Shown here piece after piece: positions 23,751 to 32,448 of a stretch of DNA of 64,000 nucleotides. A program made the position numbers and the translations under genes. The stretch is from Candidatus Peribacteraceae bacterium. Lineage in GTDB: Bacteria > Patescibacteriota > Gracilibacteria > Peribacterales > Peribacteraceae. How positions within the stretch are numbered: the stretch's first letter is position 1; each line of letters starts with the position of its first letter. The stretch spans positions 1 through 64,000 of the forward strand of contig JAQVMW010000004.1 in assembly GCA_028703445.1 (NCBI GenBank), given 5' to 3'. Under the pieces are notes generated by a model that had not been told where the DNA came from, did not search any database, and worked only from the letters and a program-made list of their open reading frames with translations.

Positions 23751-25097
23751 TTATCTCTTGAATCTCCTTCGCAAAGCGAGAAAGAAGAGTGGCAGCACAA
23801 TTACTGAGCCGATACGCAGAAGAGTGATGATCCACTGCGTACTACGGTGGATCGAATCGAAATTGTTCTCTTGCTGGAACGTAACTGCGCGTACAGTCGT
23901 AAGAAAAGCATCATTCCAGTCTGCGAAAGGCTGTGACGCAAAAATGCCGATTGTTCCCATCAACAACAGAGTAACAATCCAAAACAATGCCCTATCAGGC
24001 TGCTCTCCATATCGTGAAATTACGTCGAACCCAGCAAGGAAGAAACGCTCAAGTGCTCTGTTCCACCACTTCAATGTATATAATTTAGGAATTGAGTTAT
24101 GCAATTTTGCAAAGAATGTTCTTGTTGGAGGCGGGATTGCCTTGGCTTCCGACCACAATTCTTTGTAAATTTTTAGATCGTTCGCCTCAATTTTTAGACG
24201 CAACCGTCTAATTTCCATCTGTGAAACGAAGAACTCAGATGCATTTCGCCAATCTCTTCTGTTTTCGAAATTATACTTCAACTGCCGATACATATCTTCC
24301 AACACTTCAAAATACGCAGGAGGAAGCAACCCTCCACTCGAAGAAAATACCTTCCTCTCATCAAATAATTCATTACGCCCTTTTCTCTTGCAAAAGGAAC
24401 ACCCTAAAAATGTTAGCTCTTCAAGATTTGAACCGCTAAATGAAACATGCGAAAGATCTACATGTCGAAAAGTAAACGTTCGCGGGAAATTGATTTCGCA
24501 GAAGCTAGTCTTGCCTCTGAACATTGTATATTCTTTGCTTGGGAAATAGGGATTGAAGCTAGTGGGATGCGATGAGGAAAATGAACAGTGTCTAAAATTG
24601 GCCTCTTCATAGAAGATACAAGCGAATGTCGCGCCTCCCAGAAATTGTGTATCTGAGAAGTCGGCATACTTGAGAAATTCAACATGAGAGAATGTCGCAT
24701 GATCCAAAAAGATGACACCGTTGAAGAACGCAGCATTTTCCAGCCACATGCTGCTAAAGGTTGCGTTGGAAAGAAACCTAGCACCTGTAAAACGGACTTC
24801 CACCTTGAGACGTTCCGCATTGGTATAGCTAAATGGATTGTCGAGAGGAAAGAGAGGAAACACGAACAAAGCAAAGTTGTAGTCGCCCTTATCAATCTTC
24901 TGTTCTTTTAGCTCCTTCCAAAACTGAGTGATATTGCCCATTCTATGAAACCAATCCTTTGACCCGTCCGTACGGGTTTCATACCAGTTGCTTTTGTCAC
25001 AATGGAATATGCACTTGCGGTCAGGACTCCGATCACAGCTTTGATCTTTTCTATCGCACCATTCCACACGACATTTTGGATACTCAGGAGGAGACAT
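23751..25097 (-). CDS. Pentapeptide-repeat membrane protein
   Basis: A 448-aa protein. The N-terminus has a Cys/His-rich patch (CRVEWCDRKDQSCDRSPDRKCIFHC) that may bind zinc. Residues about 95-250 contain degenerate pentapeptide repeats (ARFLSNATFSSMWLENAAF, ATFSHVEFLKYADFSDTQF), which fold into a right-handed square helix. The C-terminus has two membrane helices (ALFWIVTLLLMGTIGIFAS and WIITLLRIGSVIVLPLFFL) flanking a loop where related pentapeptide-channel proteins have an ion pore; no clear selectivity filter is seen. It lies downstream of hsdS on the same strand and may be an accessory effector, but that is conjecture. Confidence 0.7.
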   Translation of the reverse strand: MSPPEYPKCRVEWCDRKDQSCDRSPDRKCIFHCDKSNWYETRTDGSKDWFHRMGNITQFWKELKEQKIDKGDYNFALFVFPLFPLDNPFSYTNAERLKVEVRFTGARFLSNATFSSMWLENAAFFNGVIFLDHATFSHVEFLKYADFSDTQFLGGATFACIFYEEANFRHCSFSSSHPTSFNPYFPSKEYTMFRGKTSFCEINFPRTFTFRHVDLSHVSFSGSNLEELTFLGCSFCKRKGRNELFDERKVFSSSGGLLPPAYFEVLEDMYRQLKYNFENRRDWRNASEFFVSQMEIRRLRLKIEANDLKIYKELWSEAKAIPPPTRTFFAKLHNSIPKLYTLKWWNRALERFFLAGFDVISRYGEQPDRALFWIVTLLLMGTIGIFASQPFADWNDAFLTTVRAVTFQQENNFDSIHRSTQWIITLLRIGSVIVLPLFFLALRRRFKR

Positions 25098-25121
25098 AGC
25101 AGCATCCCGAAACGGGCAATG

Positions 25122-26306
25122 TTAGTTTACACCTACACCAGCAAACGCCTTCTGCATGAGAACATTGAATAGTTCATCAAACTTGGTGTCTTGCCTACCC
25201 ATGATTATATTTGTTGAAAGGGAAGCCGAATGAACTCTTTCAAATTGATTTTGTAATTCGAGTGGTGGGATAGGGATTGCCAACTTCTTGATAGCTCCAA
25301 TATTGAAATGTTTCTGAATCCCTCCAACTTCCTTCGATGAAACAAGTTGCTTCACCCGCTCTGAATTGAATAAATAGCTCAAATAATATGGATTGATGAT
25401 ACTGGTATTGGGTTTTGCGATGATGAGATCAATGCAGTTTATCCCATCTAACTCCTGAGGAATAACCGCCGCTGTTCCAGTAACACCAGTTCTTACAATG
25501 ACAACATCTCTAGATCGAAGAGTAGATTTCGATACCGCTCCTTTGTGAGCTGCCTCCGAAAAATAGACGACATTATCAAGATCAATATAGTTCTTTTTGA
25601 TGTTGAGTGACCTCAGCGCGATTACCCCTTTTTCAACATAATATGATGCGGGTTTGATTACAACGCCCACGCAAATCTGTTTACAGTAATCTCTTCCAGC
25701 CATTACTTCCCACCCCTTCGGATTCGTCACAGGATCACCAAACATCTCAAAAAACACCGACTGTACATACTCATCTAGTAGCCTGATCGCTTCCTTGCGC
25801 TTGCGACGCAGTGCATCGGCTTGGTCGAGGATGAAGACGATATGTTTCTGTTCGTCGAGAGATGGGAGAGATATTGCCTGTTTTGCGACAATTGATTTAG
25901 AAATGTTTTGCAGAGCCACACCCCTCGCTTCGTGAATGAGTTGATTCTTCTTTGAATTGAGCCAATAAGCCAAGAATCTATAGTATAAAATATCGGGGTT
26001 AGGAATCATTCCTAAAATTGCTTGATTGGTCGAAAGTTCTCGACCTGCAATTGCCACCTTCCCAACGGATCCATACATTGCAAGCAACACTGCATTTTTA
26101 GGAAACATCCGATTTCTGATCGCTTCCAATCCAGACATGGTAATTTTCTCCTCAGTATCAATAACAAATTCATCATCTGCGCGTTCTAAATCCCCAATTT
26201 TGGCCCACAAAATATCACCGCCATAGTATTTGCTTTCTCCTCTTCGTGGAGTCCCACCACTGTGCATCTCGCAGATGTCGATGAGTTTGTAGGATATGGC
26301 CTTCAT
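25122..26306 (-). CDS. hsdS: Type I restriction-modification specificity subunit HsdS
   Basis: A 394-aa protein with two target-recognition domains, each followed by a conserved helix that spaces the half-sites. The first begins LIDICEMHSGGTPRRGESKYYGG and ends in LPSLDEQKHIVFILDQADALRRKRKEAI. The second begins near GWEVMAGRDYCKQI and ends in IPIPPLELQNQFERV. It directs HsdM and HsdR to a bipartite DNA site that cannot be predicted here. Start and hsdM stop overlap by one base (TAATG), indicating coupling. Both domains are intact and no flanking inverted repeats that would allow domain shuffling are seen. Confidence 0.93.
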   Translation of the reverse strand: MKAISYKLIDICEMHSGGTPRRGESKYYGGDILWAKIGDLERADDEFVIDTEEKITMSGLEAIRNRMFPKNAVLLAMYGSVGKVAIAGRELSTNQAILGMIPNPDILYYRFLAYWLNSKKNQLIHEARGVALQNISKSIVAKQAISLPSLDEQKHIVFILDQADALRRKRKEAIRLLDEYVQSVFFEMFGDPVTNPKGWEVMAGRDYCKQICVGVVIKPASYYVEKGVIALRSLNIKKNYIDLDNVVYFSEAAHKGAVSKSTLRSRDVVIVRTGVTGTAAVIPQELDGINCIDLIIAKPNTSIINPYYLSYLFNSERVKQLVSSKEVGGIQKHFNIGAIKKLAIPIPPLELQNQFERVHSASLSTNIIMGRQDTKFDELFNVLMQKAFAGVGVN

Positions 26307-27817
26307 TATCTCTTGAGGTTAGAAATGCCTTTCATAATTTCGTCTTCAAGTTTTTCAATCTTTCCAAGTATCACCTCTGGCTTCTCGTATTCCACCGCTG
26401 TGTACTCCACCGCTCTGTAGCGATTCACGCTGAGGTCGTAGTCGTTCCCCTCGATTTGCTTCCGACCCACCCAGAAGCACTTCCCTTTGCGATCCCCCTG
26501 CTTCATGTCATGCCGCTTATTCCATTGCGCGACGATGTCGGGAATGTCGTTCACCTCCGTCTTCTCGCGCCTGTCGTCGAGACTGTAACCATCAGCCTCC
26601 ATATCGTAGAACCACACCTTTTCCGTCTCACCACCCTTCACGAACACTAGAACGGCTGTACTCACCCCTGCGTAGGGTCTAAAAACGCCGCTAGGCATGG
26701 AGATAACACCTTGTAGCTCACATTGCTCGATCAGCATCTTGCGAGTGAGCTTGTGGGCATTGCTGGAACCAAAAAGAACACCATCTGGAACGATCATTGC
26801 GGCTCGACCGCCTATCTTGAGCGAGTTCACAATGCGATTGACGAAGAGCAGCTCCGTCTTGGTCGTCGGGAGCATGAGTGAGTCATTGATGTCTCCCTTA
26901 TCGAGGCTCCCTTTGAATGGCGGGTTAGCCATGATTACGTCATACATGTTGTCTTCATTGAAATTCTTCGAGAGCGTGTCTCGCTGCGTGATGTTCGGGT
27001 GGCTGATTCCATGCATCATCAGGTTCATGAGTCCGATGCGTACCATCGCCTCGTCTGCGTCGTAGCCTACGAACGTCTTTTCCTTCAACTGCTTCCACTG
27101 GCGTTCATCAGTGAGCTTATCGCCCATGAGGCCGCGCTTGAGGCCGTTACTGTCGGTGACACAGTGTTTCTCGCTCGTGAATTGCGTGAGGATGTGCTGA
27201 TACGCCCCAAGGAGGAAGCCGCCAGTGCCACACGCGGGGTCACAGATCGTATCCCCCAGTTTTGGGTCTACGAGTTCGCACATCATCTGAATGATGTGGC
27301 GCGGAGTTCGAAATTGACCAAGCTTGCCAGCACTGGTGATCTCGGAGAGCAGGTGTTCGTAAAGATCGCCCTGCGTGTCCTGAAAGCCCTGTCCTTCCTT
27401 CTGCTCACGCGAAATCTCGTCATATATTTCATCAATGATATTGATCGCTTCAACGAGCAAGGATGGCTTGTTGATGATAAATACGGCGTTTCCCATGTGC
27501 TTGGCAAAAGGACTGTCATCGTCTCCAAGCGTCTTGAGGAATGGGAAAACCTTTCTCTGGACATGATCCAACATTTCACCCCCTTCCATCTGCTTGAAGT
27601 GACTCCATCGCATCTCCTCTTTTCCCTTGAAGAATGACACGTATTTCTCCCCCGTGAACTCCTTATCCTGCTTCTTCTTGAGATCGTGTTCGTCAATTCT
27701 CTTCATGAAGAGCAGATAGGAGATTTGCTCGATTGCGGTGAGCGGATTTGCAATACCACCGCTCCAAAACTTATCCCAGAGACGATCAACTGCGCTGCGA
27801 AGTTTTGCATCAAGCAT
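26306..27817 (-). CDS. hsdM: Type I restriction-modification DNA methyltransferase HsdM
   Basis: A 503-aa N6-adenine methyltransferase subunit. The N-terminal HsdM helical domain is AVDRLWDKFWSGGI ... ISYLLFMKRID. The SAM-binding site is DTICDPACGTGGFLLGAY and the catalytic motif is MANPPF. FRTPRHIIQMMCELVDP is another family signature. With two copies of itself and one HsdS it makes the modification enzyme, protecting host sites and, with HsdR, cutting unmethylated DNA. Its start overlaps the hsdR stop by eight bases, so the operon order is hsdR-hsdM-hsdS. Confidence 0.95.
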   Translation of the reverse strand: MLDAKLRSAVDRLWDKFWSGGIANPLTAIEQISYLLFMKRIDEHDLKKKQDKEFTGEKYVSFFKGKEEMRWSHFKQMEGGEMLDHVQRKVFPFLKTLGDDDSPFAKHMGNAVFIINKPSLLVEAINIIDEIYDEISREQKEGQGFQDTQGDLYEHLLSEITSAGKLGQFRTPRHIIQMMCELVDPKLGDTICDPACGTGGFLLGAYQHILTQFTSEKHCVTDSNGLKRGLMGDKLTDERQWKQLKEKTFVGYDADEAMVRIGLMNLMMHGISHPNITQRDTLSKNFNEDNMYDVIMANPPFKGSLDKGDINDSLMLPTTKTELLFVNRIVNSLKIGGRAAMIVPDGVLFGSSNAHKLTRKMLIEQCELQGVISMPSGVFRPYAGVSTAVLVFVKGGETEKVWFYDMEADGYSLDDRREKTEVNDIPDIVAQWNKRHDMKQGDRKGKCFWVGRKQIEGNDYDLSVNRYRAVEYTAVEYEKPEVILGKIEKLEDEIMKGISNLKR

Positions 27818-30614
27818 AGGTCAGGAGTGAAGTGGCGAGACTGAGAATTTCATTGCGTTCCTTGGCATCGAAAAGGCCGAGGATTCCCTTTTCGTGAATA
27901 CGGGTAAACGGCTCGCGGGTGAGGTCTTTCTTCTCAAGTTTCCCATTCTCGACGATGAACGTTTTGAGTGTATCGAGGAAGCGAATTTGCTTCGCGGTAA
28001 GGGTCGTGTGCGCGGCAATGAACTCGGCGAAGGCTTCGGAAACTTTATCTGCGAACGTCACAAGTTCTCCGATGCCCATGATGTATTTGATGAGATCGAG
28101 GAGCCGAACACGACGCGCATCGTATGCCTTCTGTAGGTTCTGCTCCGTCGGATATGGATCGTACTTCTCAAGCGTATCGGCGAGCATCTCTACCTCTTCC
28201 TTTGTCAGACTCTTCCCTTCTTTGACTTTCCGCAGCAGAGGATTCTCCTCTTCCAAGCGCTTGATGAGAGCCTCCACCTTCTCACGGTACTTCTGGACGG
28301 TGACGCGCTCATTGGCGGGGCCGAACTGAATGTACTTTTTTTCCGCGGTGATGTCTTTGAGGTTGAGTTTCTCCTGATCGAGCTTGAAACCTTCCTCACG
28401 GTAACGCATGAGAGGGGCAAGCTTACTGACGAGCCGTTGCAGCTCTTTCTCGTCTGCCTTGTGAACGAAGCCTTCATTGAGCACCTCCTCGATCAATTTC
28501 TGCTGCTTCGCAACGGTGTTCACTGACAAAGGTAAATCGGACACCTTCTCAATAATAACCTCTTCCAATGTTTCAATCTTCTCAGTGTTCTTTTCCAATC
28601 TCGCAATGGAGAGCTGCAAGCCATTGAGTTCCAATCCCATGCCCTTGAAGTCTTCATTGCTCCGCGCTCGCATGAGCGGGGCAATCTCTTTTTGGAGGTA
28701 GAGCTGCTTCTCGTCGTTGAGGGTCTTCCAGAATGTATCGTCGAGGCGTTCCAGCTTCGACTTGGCATCGAGTACCACGACATTATTCTGGGGCAGTTTC
28801 GCAAGATCGGAGCGGAGGCTGACAATGGTATCTGTGGCAATGTCTTTCTCTTCTGCCTTTGCAGCCGCTGCAAACTTTTGGAGTTTCGTCTCAAAGACGC
28901 GAACAGGGAGGGGCTTCGTTGGGCGATCCTCCTTGCCCTTGGGGTTCATCTCGAAGTACGCGAAGTTCTCCCAGCAATCCATTATGAGGAAATGATCCTT
29001 CTGCGAACACCATGGTTTCATGTTTTTCGGCTCTAGAAGCCGTGTACCGCGTCCGATCATCTGCCAAAACTTCGTATATGAGAACACGGGCTTGGCGAAG
29101 ACAAGATTTACCAACTCCCGTACGTCGATCCCCGTGTCCAGCATGTCCACGCTGATGGCAATGCGCGGCATGTCGTTGTTCTTGAATTGATCGAGGAGGC
29201 CGCCCTTTCCATGTACACGCGAATCTTCGGACACGAGCACCTTTGCAATTTTGCCTTTCAGCTCAGGGTAGAGAGCGTCGAAAATCTCCTGCAATCGGTA
29301 GGCATGTTTCTTCGTCATGGCGAAGAAGATAGTTTTGCCTGGCAGTGTGCCGCTGTCGTCCTTGATGCACTCCTCCATGAACTCCTGCACGATGAGGGCG
29401 TTCGTTCCCTTGTTCGTGACCTTTTTCTCCAAATCTGTTCCCTCGTAGTTGATGTCTTCTGGCTCCTTCCCTTCAGCGAGGAGCTTCTTCTGATCCTCCA
29501 ATGGAAGCTTGTCGTGGTGAATACCCTCGGTTTGAAACTTTGACTGAATTGAGAATGCTTGGAAGCCGCAGAGATATGGTGGTTTGTTATTCACGGCTTC
29601 CTCATAGGTGTAGGCATAGGTGGGATCGCCGTCCTCGCATTGGAAAAGGTCGAACGTATTGTGATCGATGGCATCCGTTGGTGTGGCGGTGAGTCCGAGC
29701 TGGATGGAATCGAAATAATCAAAGATATTTCGGAAGACGTTGTAAATGGAACGGTGGCTCTCGTCTGCGATGACCAGATCAAAGAAATGCGGACTCAAAG
29801 GACAATCCACCTGCTCGATGACGTTGAGCAGCGTTGGATAGGTGGCAATGTAGATGCGACGATCCGTTGCGATCTCCCTTTCCCCTTGCTTCGGCCAGAG
29901 TGGTGCGTTCGGTAGGAACTCCCGAAACGCATCCCGTGCCTGTTCCAAGAGTGCGACTCTGTCCACGAGAAAGAGAACGCGTTGAGCGCGGTTCGCTCGC
30001 ATTAGGGCATCAAGTAAGGCAACGCAGGTACGTGTCTTACCTGTGCCTGTCGCCATGACGAGGAGGAACTTTCGCTGTGCCTTCTCTACGCCTTCTAGCA
30101 CCGAACGAATAGCCTCGATCTGATACTGTCTCCCTGAGATGTTCCGATTGATAAGCTCCTGCGAAAGTGGTTTTGCCGACTCACGCAAAAACATCATTCG
30201 CTCTAAATCGTGACGGCTGGGAAATCCGTGAACTTTGCGTGGCGGGTATCGCTCCGTATCCCAGAAGTAGATATCGTGGCCGTTTGTATAGAAGACGAAG
30301 GGCATTTCTCGGCCAGTTTTCTCTTTGATTTGATCCGCATACTGCTTTGCCTGTTCCTGGCCTATCCGAGCGTCCTTGGAGGTCTTCTTGGCCTCCACGA
30401 CAGCCAAGGGGTTGCCGTCTTGCCCAAGAAGCACGTAATCGACAAAGCGATGCCCTTGGAACTCATTCATGGGTTCTTCCACATCCTCAGGCAGCCCAAC
30501 CCAAATATCGAGTTCTTCCGTGACCTGTGTGGGGTCTTTGACGTTCCATCCCGCTTTCTTGAGACGTTCATCGATAATCTCCTGCCGAGTCTTTGCTTCG
30601 GATTGGTGTGGCAT
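27810..30614 (-). CDS. hsdR: Type I restriction enzyme HsdR, EcoEI-like
   Basis: A 934-aa motor-nuclease subunit. The N-terminal PD-(D/E)xK nuclease shows Asp59 in FVDYVLL and Glu74-Ala-Lys76 in AVVEAKKTSKD. Helicase motifs follow: Walker A MATGTGKT at residue 187, DESH box in VIADESHRSIY, GLTATP, and the arginine-finger region QMIGRGTRLLEP. The C-terminal EcoEI_R-type helical domain binds the methylase. It translocates DNA and cuts it far from unmodified sites. The ATG is preceded by TAAACT eleven bases upstream; a TTG at 30647 would add eleven residues. It is the first gene of the hsd operon. Confidence 0.94.
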   Translation of the reverse strand: MPHQSEAKTRQEIIDERLKKAGWNVKDPTQVTEELDIWVGLPEDVEEPMNEFQGHRFVDYVLLGQDGNPLAVVEAKKTSKDARIGQEQAKQYADQIKEKTGREMPFVFYTNGHDIYFWDTERYPPRKVHGFPSRHDLERMMFLRESAKPLSQELINRNISGRQYQIEAIRSVLEGVEKAQRKFLLVMATGTGKTRTCVALLDALMRANRAQRVLFLVDRVALLEQARDAFREFLPNAPLWPKQGEREIATDRRIYIATYPTLLNVIEQVDCPLSPHFFDLVIADESHRSIYNVFRNIFDYFDSIQLGLTATPTDAIDHNTFDLFQCEDGDPTYAYTYEEAVNNKPPYLCGFQAFSIQSKFQTEGIHHDKLPLEDQKKLLAEGKEPEDINYEGTDLEKKVTNKGTNALIVQEFMEECIKDDSGTLPGKTIFFAMTKKHAYRLQEIFDALYPELKGKIAKVLVSEDSRVHGKGGLLDQFKNNDMPRIAISVDMLDTGIDVRELVNLVFAKPVFSYTKFWQMIGRGTRLLEPKNMKPWCSQKDHFLIMDCWENFAYFEMNPKGKEDRPTKPLPVRVFETKLQKFAAAAKAEEKDIATDTIVSLRSDLAKLPQNNVVVLDAKSKLERLDDTFWKTLNDEKQLYLQKEIAPLMRARSNEDFKGMGLELNGLQLSIARLEKNTEKIETLEEVIIEKVSDLPLSVNTVAKQQKLIEEVLNEGFVHKADEKELQRLVSKLAPLMRYREEGFKLDQEKLNLKDITAEKKYIQFGPANERVTVQKYREKVEALIKRLEEENPLLRKVKEGKSLTKEEVEMLADTLEKYDPYPTEQNLQKAYDARRVRLLDLIKYIMGIGELVTFADKVSEAFAEFIAAHTTLTAKQIRFLDTLKTFIVENGKLEKKDLTREPFTRIHEKGILGLFDAKERNEILSLATSLLTYA

Positions 30615-30862
30615 ACCGCTTGCGAAGTTTAGCGTGTTTTTCGACAATACTGAACAACTACACTCACAGCATCAGCATGCGATTTTTGAAGAACAACGGA
30701 GGGCAAATTCTTGACAGCATCTGTGCCTGTTTCATCGCTATCAGTTTCCGACCTCAAAAATGGGCAAGTTTGTGTGCATATGGGATGCTCTTAGACAAAT
30801 ATTATTATTTACAATAAATATGCACCATCCCCATAGACACATGCGCCAATAGACGAATGGGG
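30615..30862. other. AT-rich intergenic stretch in the island
   Basis: About 250 bases upstream of hsdR with long A/T runs (ATATTATTATTTACAATAAA). Apart from the probable hsdR promoter at its left end I see no gene, repeat or structured element. Confidence 0.5.
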
Positions 30863-31108
30863 TCATATCATTTTTTTCTTGTTCTTGTTGTTCAGAGTTG
30901 TCGAATTCGATTTGCGAGCTGCAATTTCTTTGTATATTTCTACCATATCTACGAGCTTTTGTCCCTGCCGTCCGATATCTCGGTATTTGAAGGTCATACC
31001 AGAGACTTGCACGGCATTGTCGCTCAACACGTTGCCCATCACAGGCTTGAAGCGATAGTCCTCTGGTACTTTGCCAGTCATCAGAAAATAGTCGTTATCC
31101 TTCGTCAT
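30863..31108 (-). CDS. Small island protein, unknown function
   Basis: An 81-aa protein with sequence MTKDNDYFLMTGKVPED at the start, a central FKYRDIGRQGQKLVDMVEIY and a Lys/Asn-rich C-terminus. No signal peptide, membrane helix or known motif. TAGAAT on its strand (plus-strand 31116-31121) ends seven bases before the ATG, the same leaderless spacing seen at chromosomal genes, which supports expression. It is divergent from the 250-aa membrane protein. It could be a small regulator or anti-restriction factor; the sequence does not decide. Confidence 0.5.
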   Translation of the reverse strand: MTKDNDYFLMTGKVPEDYRFKPVMGNVLSDNAVQVSGMTFKYRDIGRQGQKLVDMVEIYKEIAARKSNSTTLNNKNKKKMI

Positions 31109-31164
31109 GATGGCTATTCTATACGTTGAGAGTTATTCAAGCATCTCATACCACGATTCTCATC

Positions 31165-31917
31165 ATGCCACTCGTAACGACACTGGATAACCTTATCCGA
31201 CAGGCAAAAGAGAAAAGGTCAGATGCCGTGGAGATATTGCGCAAGGAAGTCGTGGCAATTTCACAGACGAGAGAAGAACAGATTCACCTGAGCCAAGAGG
31301 AACGGAGCAAACTCAATTTTCTCGCGTTCGCAATTGTCGGTGCTGTCCTGGGTTTCAGTCCTATTTCTTTGCAGAACATCTTTGTAATCAGCGGATTGGC
31401 TATCCTACTTTTCAATGCATTCCTGTTTGGCTACGTTGCCGATTGTTGCCAGCGAAACTCGAACATCAAAAATTGTGATGACGCGTTGAAAGAGCTTCGA
31501 GAAGCCGACAAGCCTTATGCAGAGGCATACGATGCCATAGGAAGGTACATTGATGATCCCTCGGCCACGCCCCAAGGCCTACAGACAAAATTCAATGCGA
31601 TGATGGATGCAGCAATAAATTACATGGATTGGCGGAGCGAACGGGGGCCACGCATCGCTAAGAAGACAAGACTTGGAATTGGCTACATGTATTTTGTTCT
31701 GTTCGCCCTTGGCCTCGCCGTCACGGGAGCAGGACTCGTCCTCGACCAAGGTGGACTTAGATTGAATCCCGTCACTGTTTCCTCCTTTAGTTCCAGTAGT
31801 TCTAATGGCCTGATGGTAGACGAGAGAGAAGCCTCCACTGCTGCCCCAATTACTATTTCTGAGGGGTCAACCTCCTCCTTGCAGAAAGTGATTTTGCAAA
31901 ATGCCACGAAGAAATGA
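31165..31917 (+). CDS. Membrane protein of the island, unknown function
   Basis: A 250-aa protein. An N-terminal soluble helical part (TTLDNLIRQAKEKRSDAVEILRKEVVAI) is followed by two adjoining membrane helices (LNFLAFAIVGAVLGF and NIFVISGLAILLFNAFLFG), a helical middle section and a third helix (GYMYFVLFALGLAVTGAGLVL). The C-terminal 60 residues are Ser/Thr-rich. I do not recognise a family. An upstream ATG at 31126 would add 13 residues. A terminator follows directly. It is the last gene before the proposed right end of the island. Confidence 0.6.
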   Translation: MPLVTTLDNLIRQAKEKRSDAVEILRKEVVAISQTREEQIHLSQEERSKLNFLAFAIVGAVLGFSPISLQNIFVISGLAILLFNAFLFGYVADCCQRNSNIKNCDDALKELREADKPYAEAYDAIGRYIDDPSATPQGLQTKFNAMMDAAINYMDWRSERGPRIAKKTRLGIGYMYFVLFALGLAVTGAGLVLDQGGLRLNPVTVSSFSSSSSNGLMVDEREASTAAPITISEGSTSSLQKVILQNATKK

Positions 31918-31936
31918 GCCGCTTCCACGGCTTTCT
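31917..31936 (+). terminator. Rho-independent terminator
   Basis: AGCCG, loop CTTCCA, CGGCT, then TTCT. The stem begins at the last base of the stop codon of the membrane protein gene. Confidence 0.6.
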
Positions 31937-31960
31937 CATTGAAAGCGAAAACTTGGTATA

Positions 31961-31993
31961 GTGGTTCTAGAGCCACCGCTTCTGGCCCACCAT
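31961..31993. other. Candidate right attachment site (attR) of the island
   Basis: GTGGTTC, five bases, CCACC, seven bases, GCCCACCAT: the same blocks, in the same order, as the tRNA-Ile T arm and acceptor end (21043-21069). The exact shared core with the left end is the 9-base GCCCACCAT. It may instead be an unrelated palindrome (GTGGTTCTAGAGCCAC folds on itself). Confidence 0.4.
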
Positions 31994-32016
31994 TCGGCTC
32001 CACTCATTTGTGTTCA

Positions 32017-32418
32017 TCACTGTTCCTCTCGAGGGATTAAAGACTGCGCCGGTGTGGATTTCAAATTCGGAGTGGCATTTCTCATCCAGTCTTGAACTTG
32101 CTGATCTGTGAGAGGAGGTGTGCTCGACGAAGTAACGTTCATGGTATTCCCTCGAACTTCGACCAATACGTAATCAACTCCATCCCTCGGTTTTAGACTC
32201 AACGCACCGAACAAAACCGCCGCAGTTGCCCGAGGGACATTCACATGGATTTGGTCCTGGTTTTCATCCTCCAAGATCACGCTCGTGAGGGATGTCGAAA
32301 GCAGTCGGTACGTTCCATCCGGAGGGTAATTGTCTCCTTTGCAATCAGCGTCTCTGATCTGTCCGTCAATACCCATACATAAGAAAAGAAAATGGATAAC
32401 AACAATAATCCCGATCAA
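32017..32418 (-). CDS. Small exported or membrane-anchored protein, unknown function
   Basis: A 133-aa protein with a hydrophobic N-terminus (IGIIVVIHFLFLCMGI) that is a signal peptide or anchor. A compact beta-rich domain follows (DGTYRLLSTSLTSVILEDENQDQIHVNVP ... DGVDYVLVEVRG) and a Pro/Thr/Gln-rich tail. Start appears to be TTG, 30 bases after the cca stop on the same strand; an internal ATG at codon 15 is less likely because it would remove the hydrophobic segment. No family recognised. The position next to cca suggests it is a chromosomal gene just outside the island. Confidence 0.5.
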   Translation of the reverse strand: MIGIIVVIHFLFLCMGIDGQIRDADCKGDNYPPDGTYRLLSTSLTSVILEDENQDQIHVNVPRATAAVLFGALSLKPRDGVDYVLVEVRGNTMNVTSSSTPPLTDQQVQDWMRNATPNLKSTPAQSLIPREEQ

Positions 32419-32448
32419 GACCCTGTCAAACTCTGTTTCCCGAAAATA

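Larger units (their letters stand above)
21047..31993. mobile_element. Genomic island at tRNA-Ile carrying type I restriction-modification
   Basis: The left edge is the 3' end of tRNA-Ile, into which the serine recombinase gene reads. The right edge is proposed at 31961-31993, where GTGGTTC, CCACC and GCCCACCAT recur in the same order as in the tRNA 3' end; the exact shared core is the 9-base GCCCACCAT (21061-21069 and 31985-31993). Inside, the sequence is visibly AT-richer than the flanks. It carries recombinase, an unknown 234-aa gene, a pentapeptide protein, hsdSMR and two small genes. Housekeeping genes resume with cca. The left edge is well supported, the right edge less so. Confidence 0.65.

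Noticed and set aside
25122..26306. Phase-variable hsdS with recombining recognition domains
   Set aside because: No second hsdS fragment, inverted repeats or hsd-linked invertase beyond the integrase is present.
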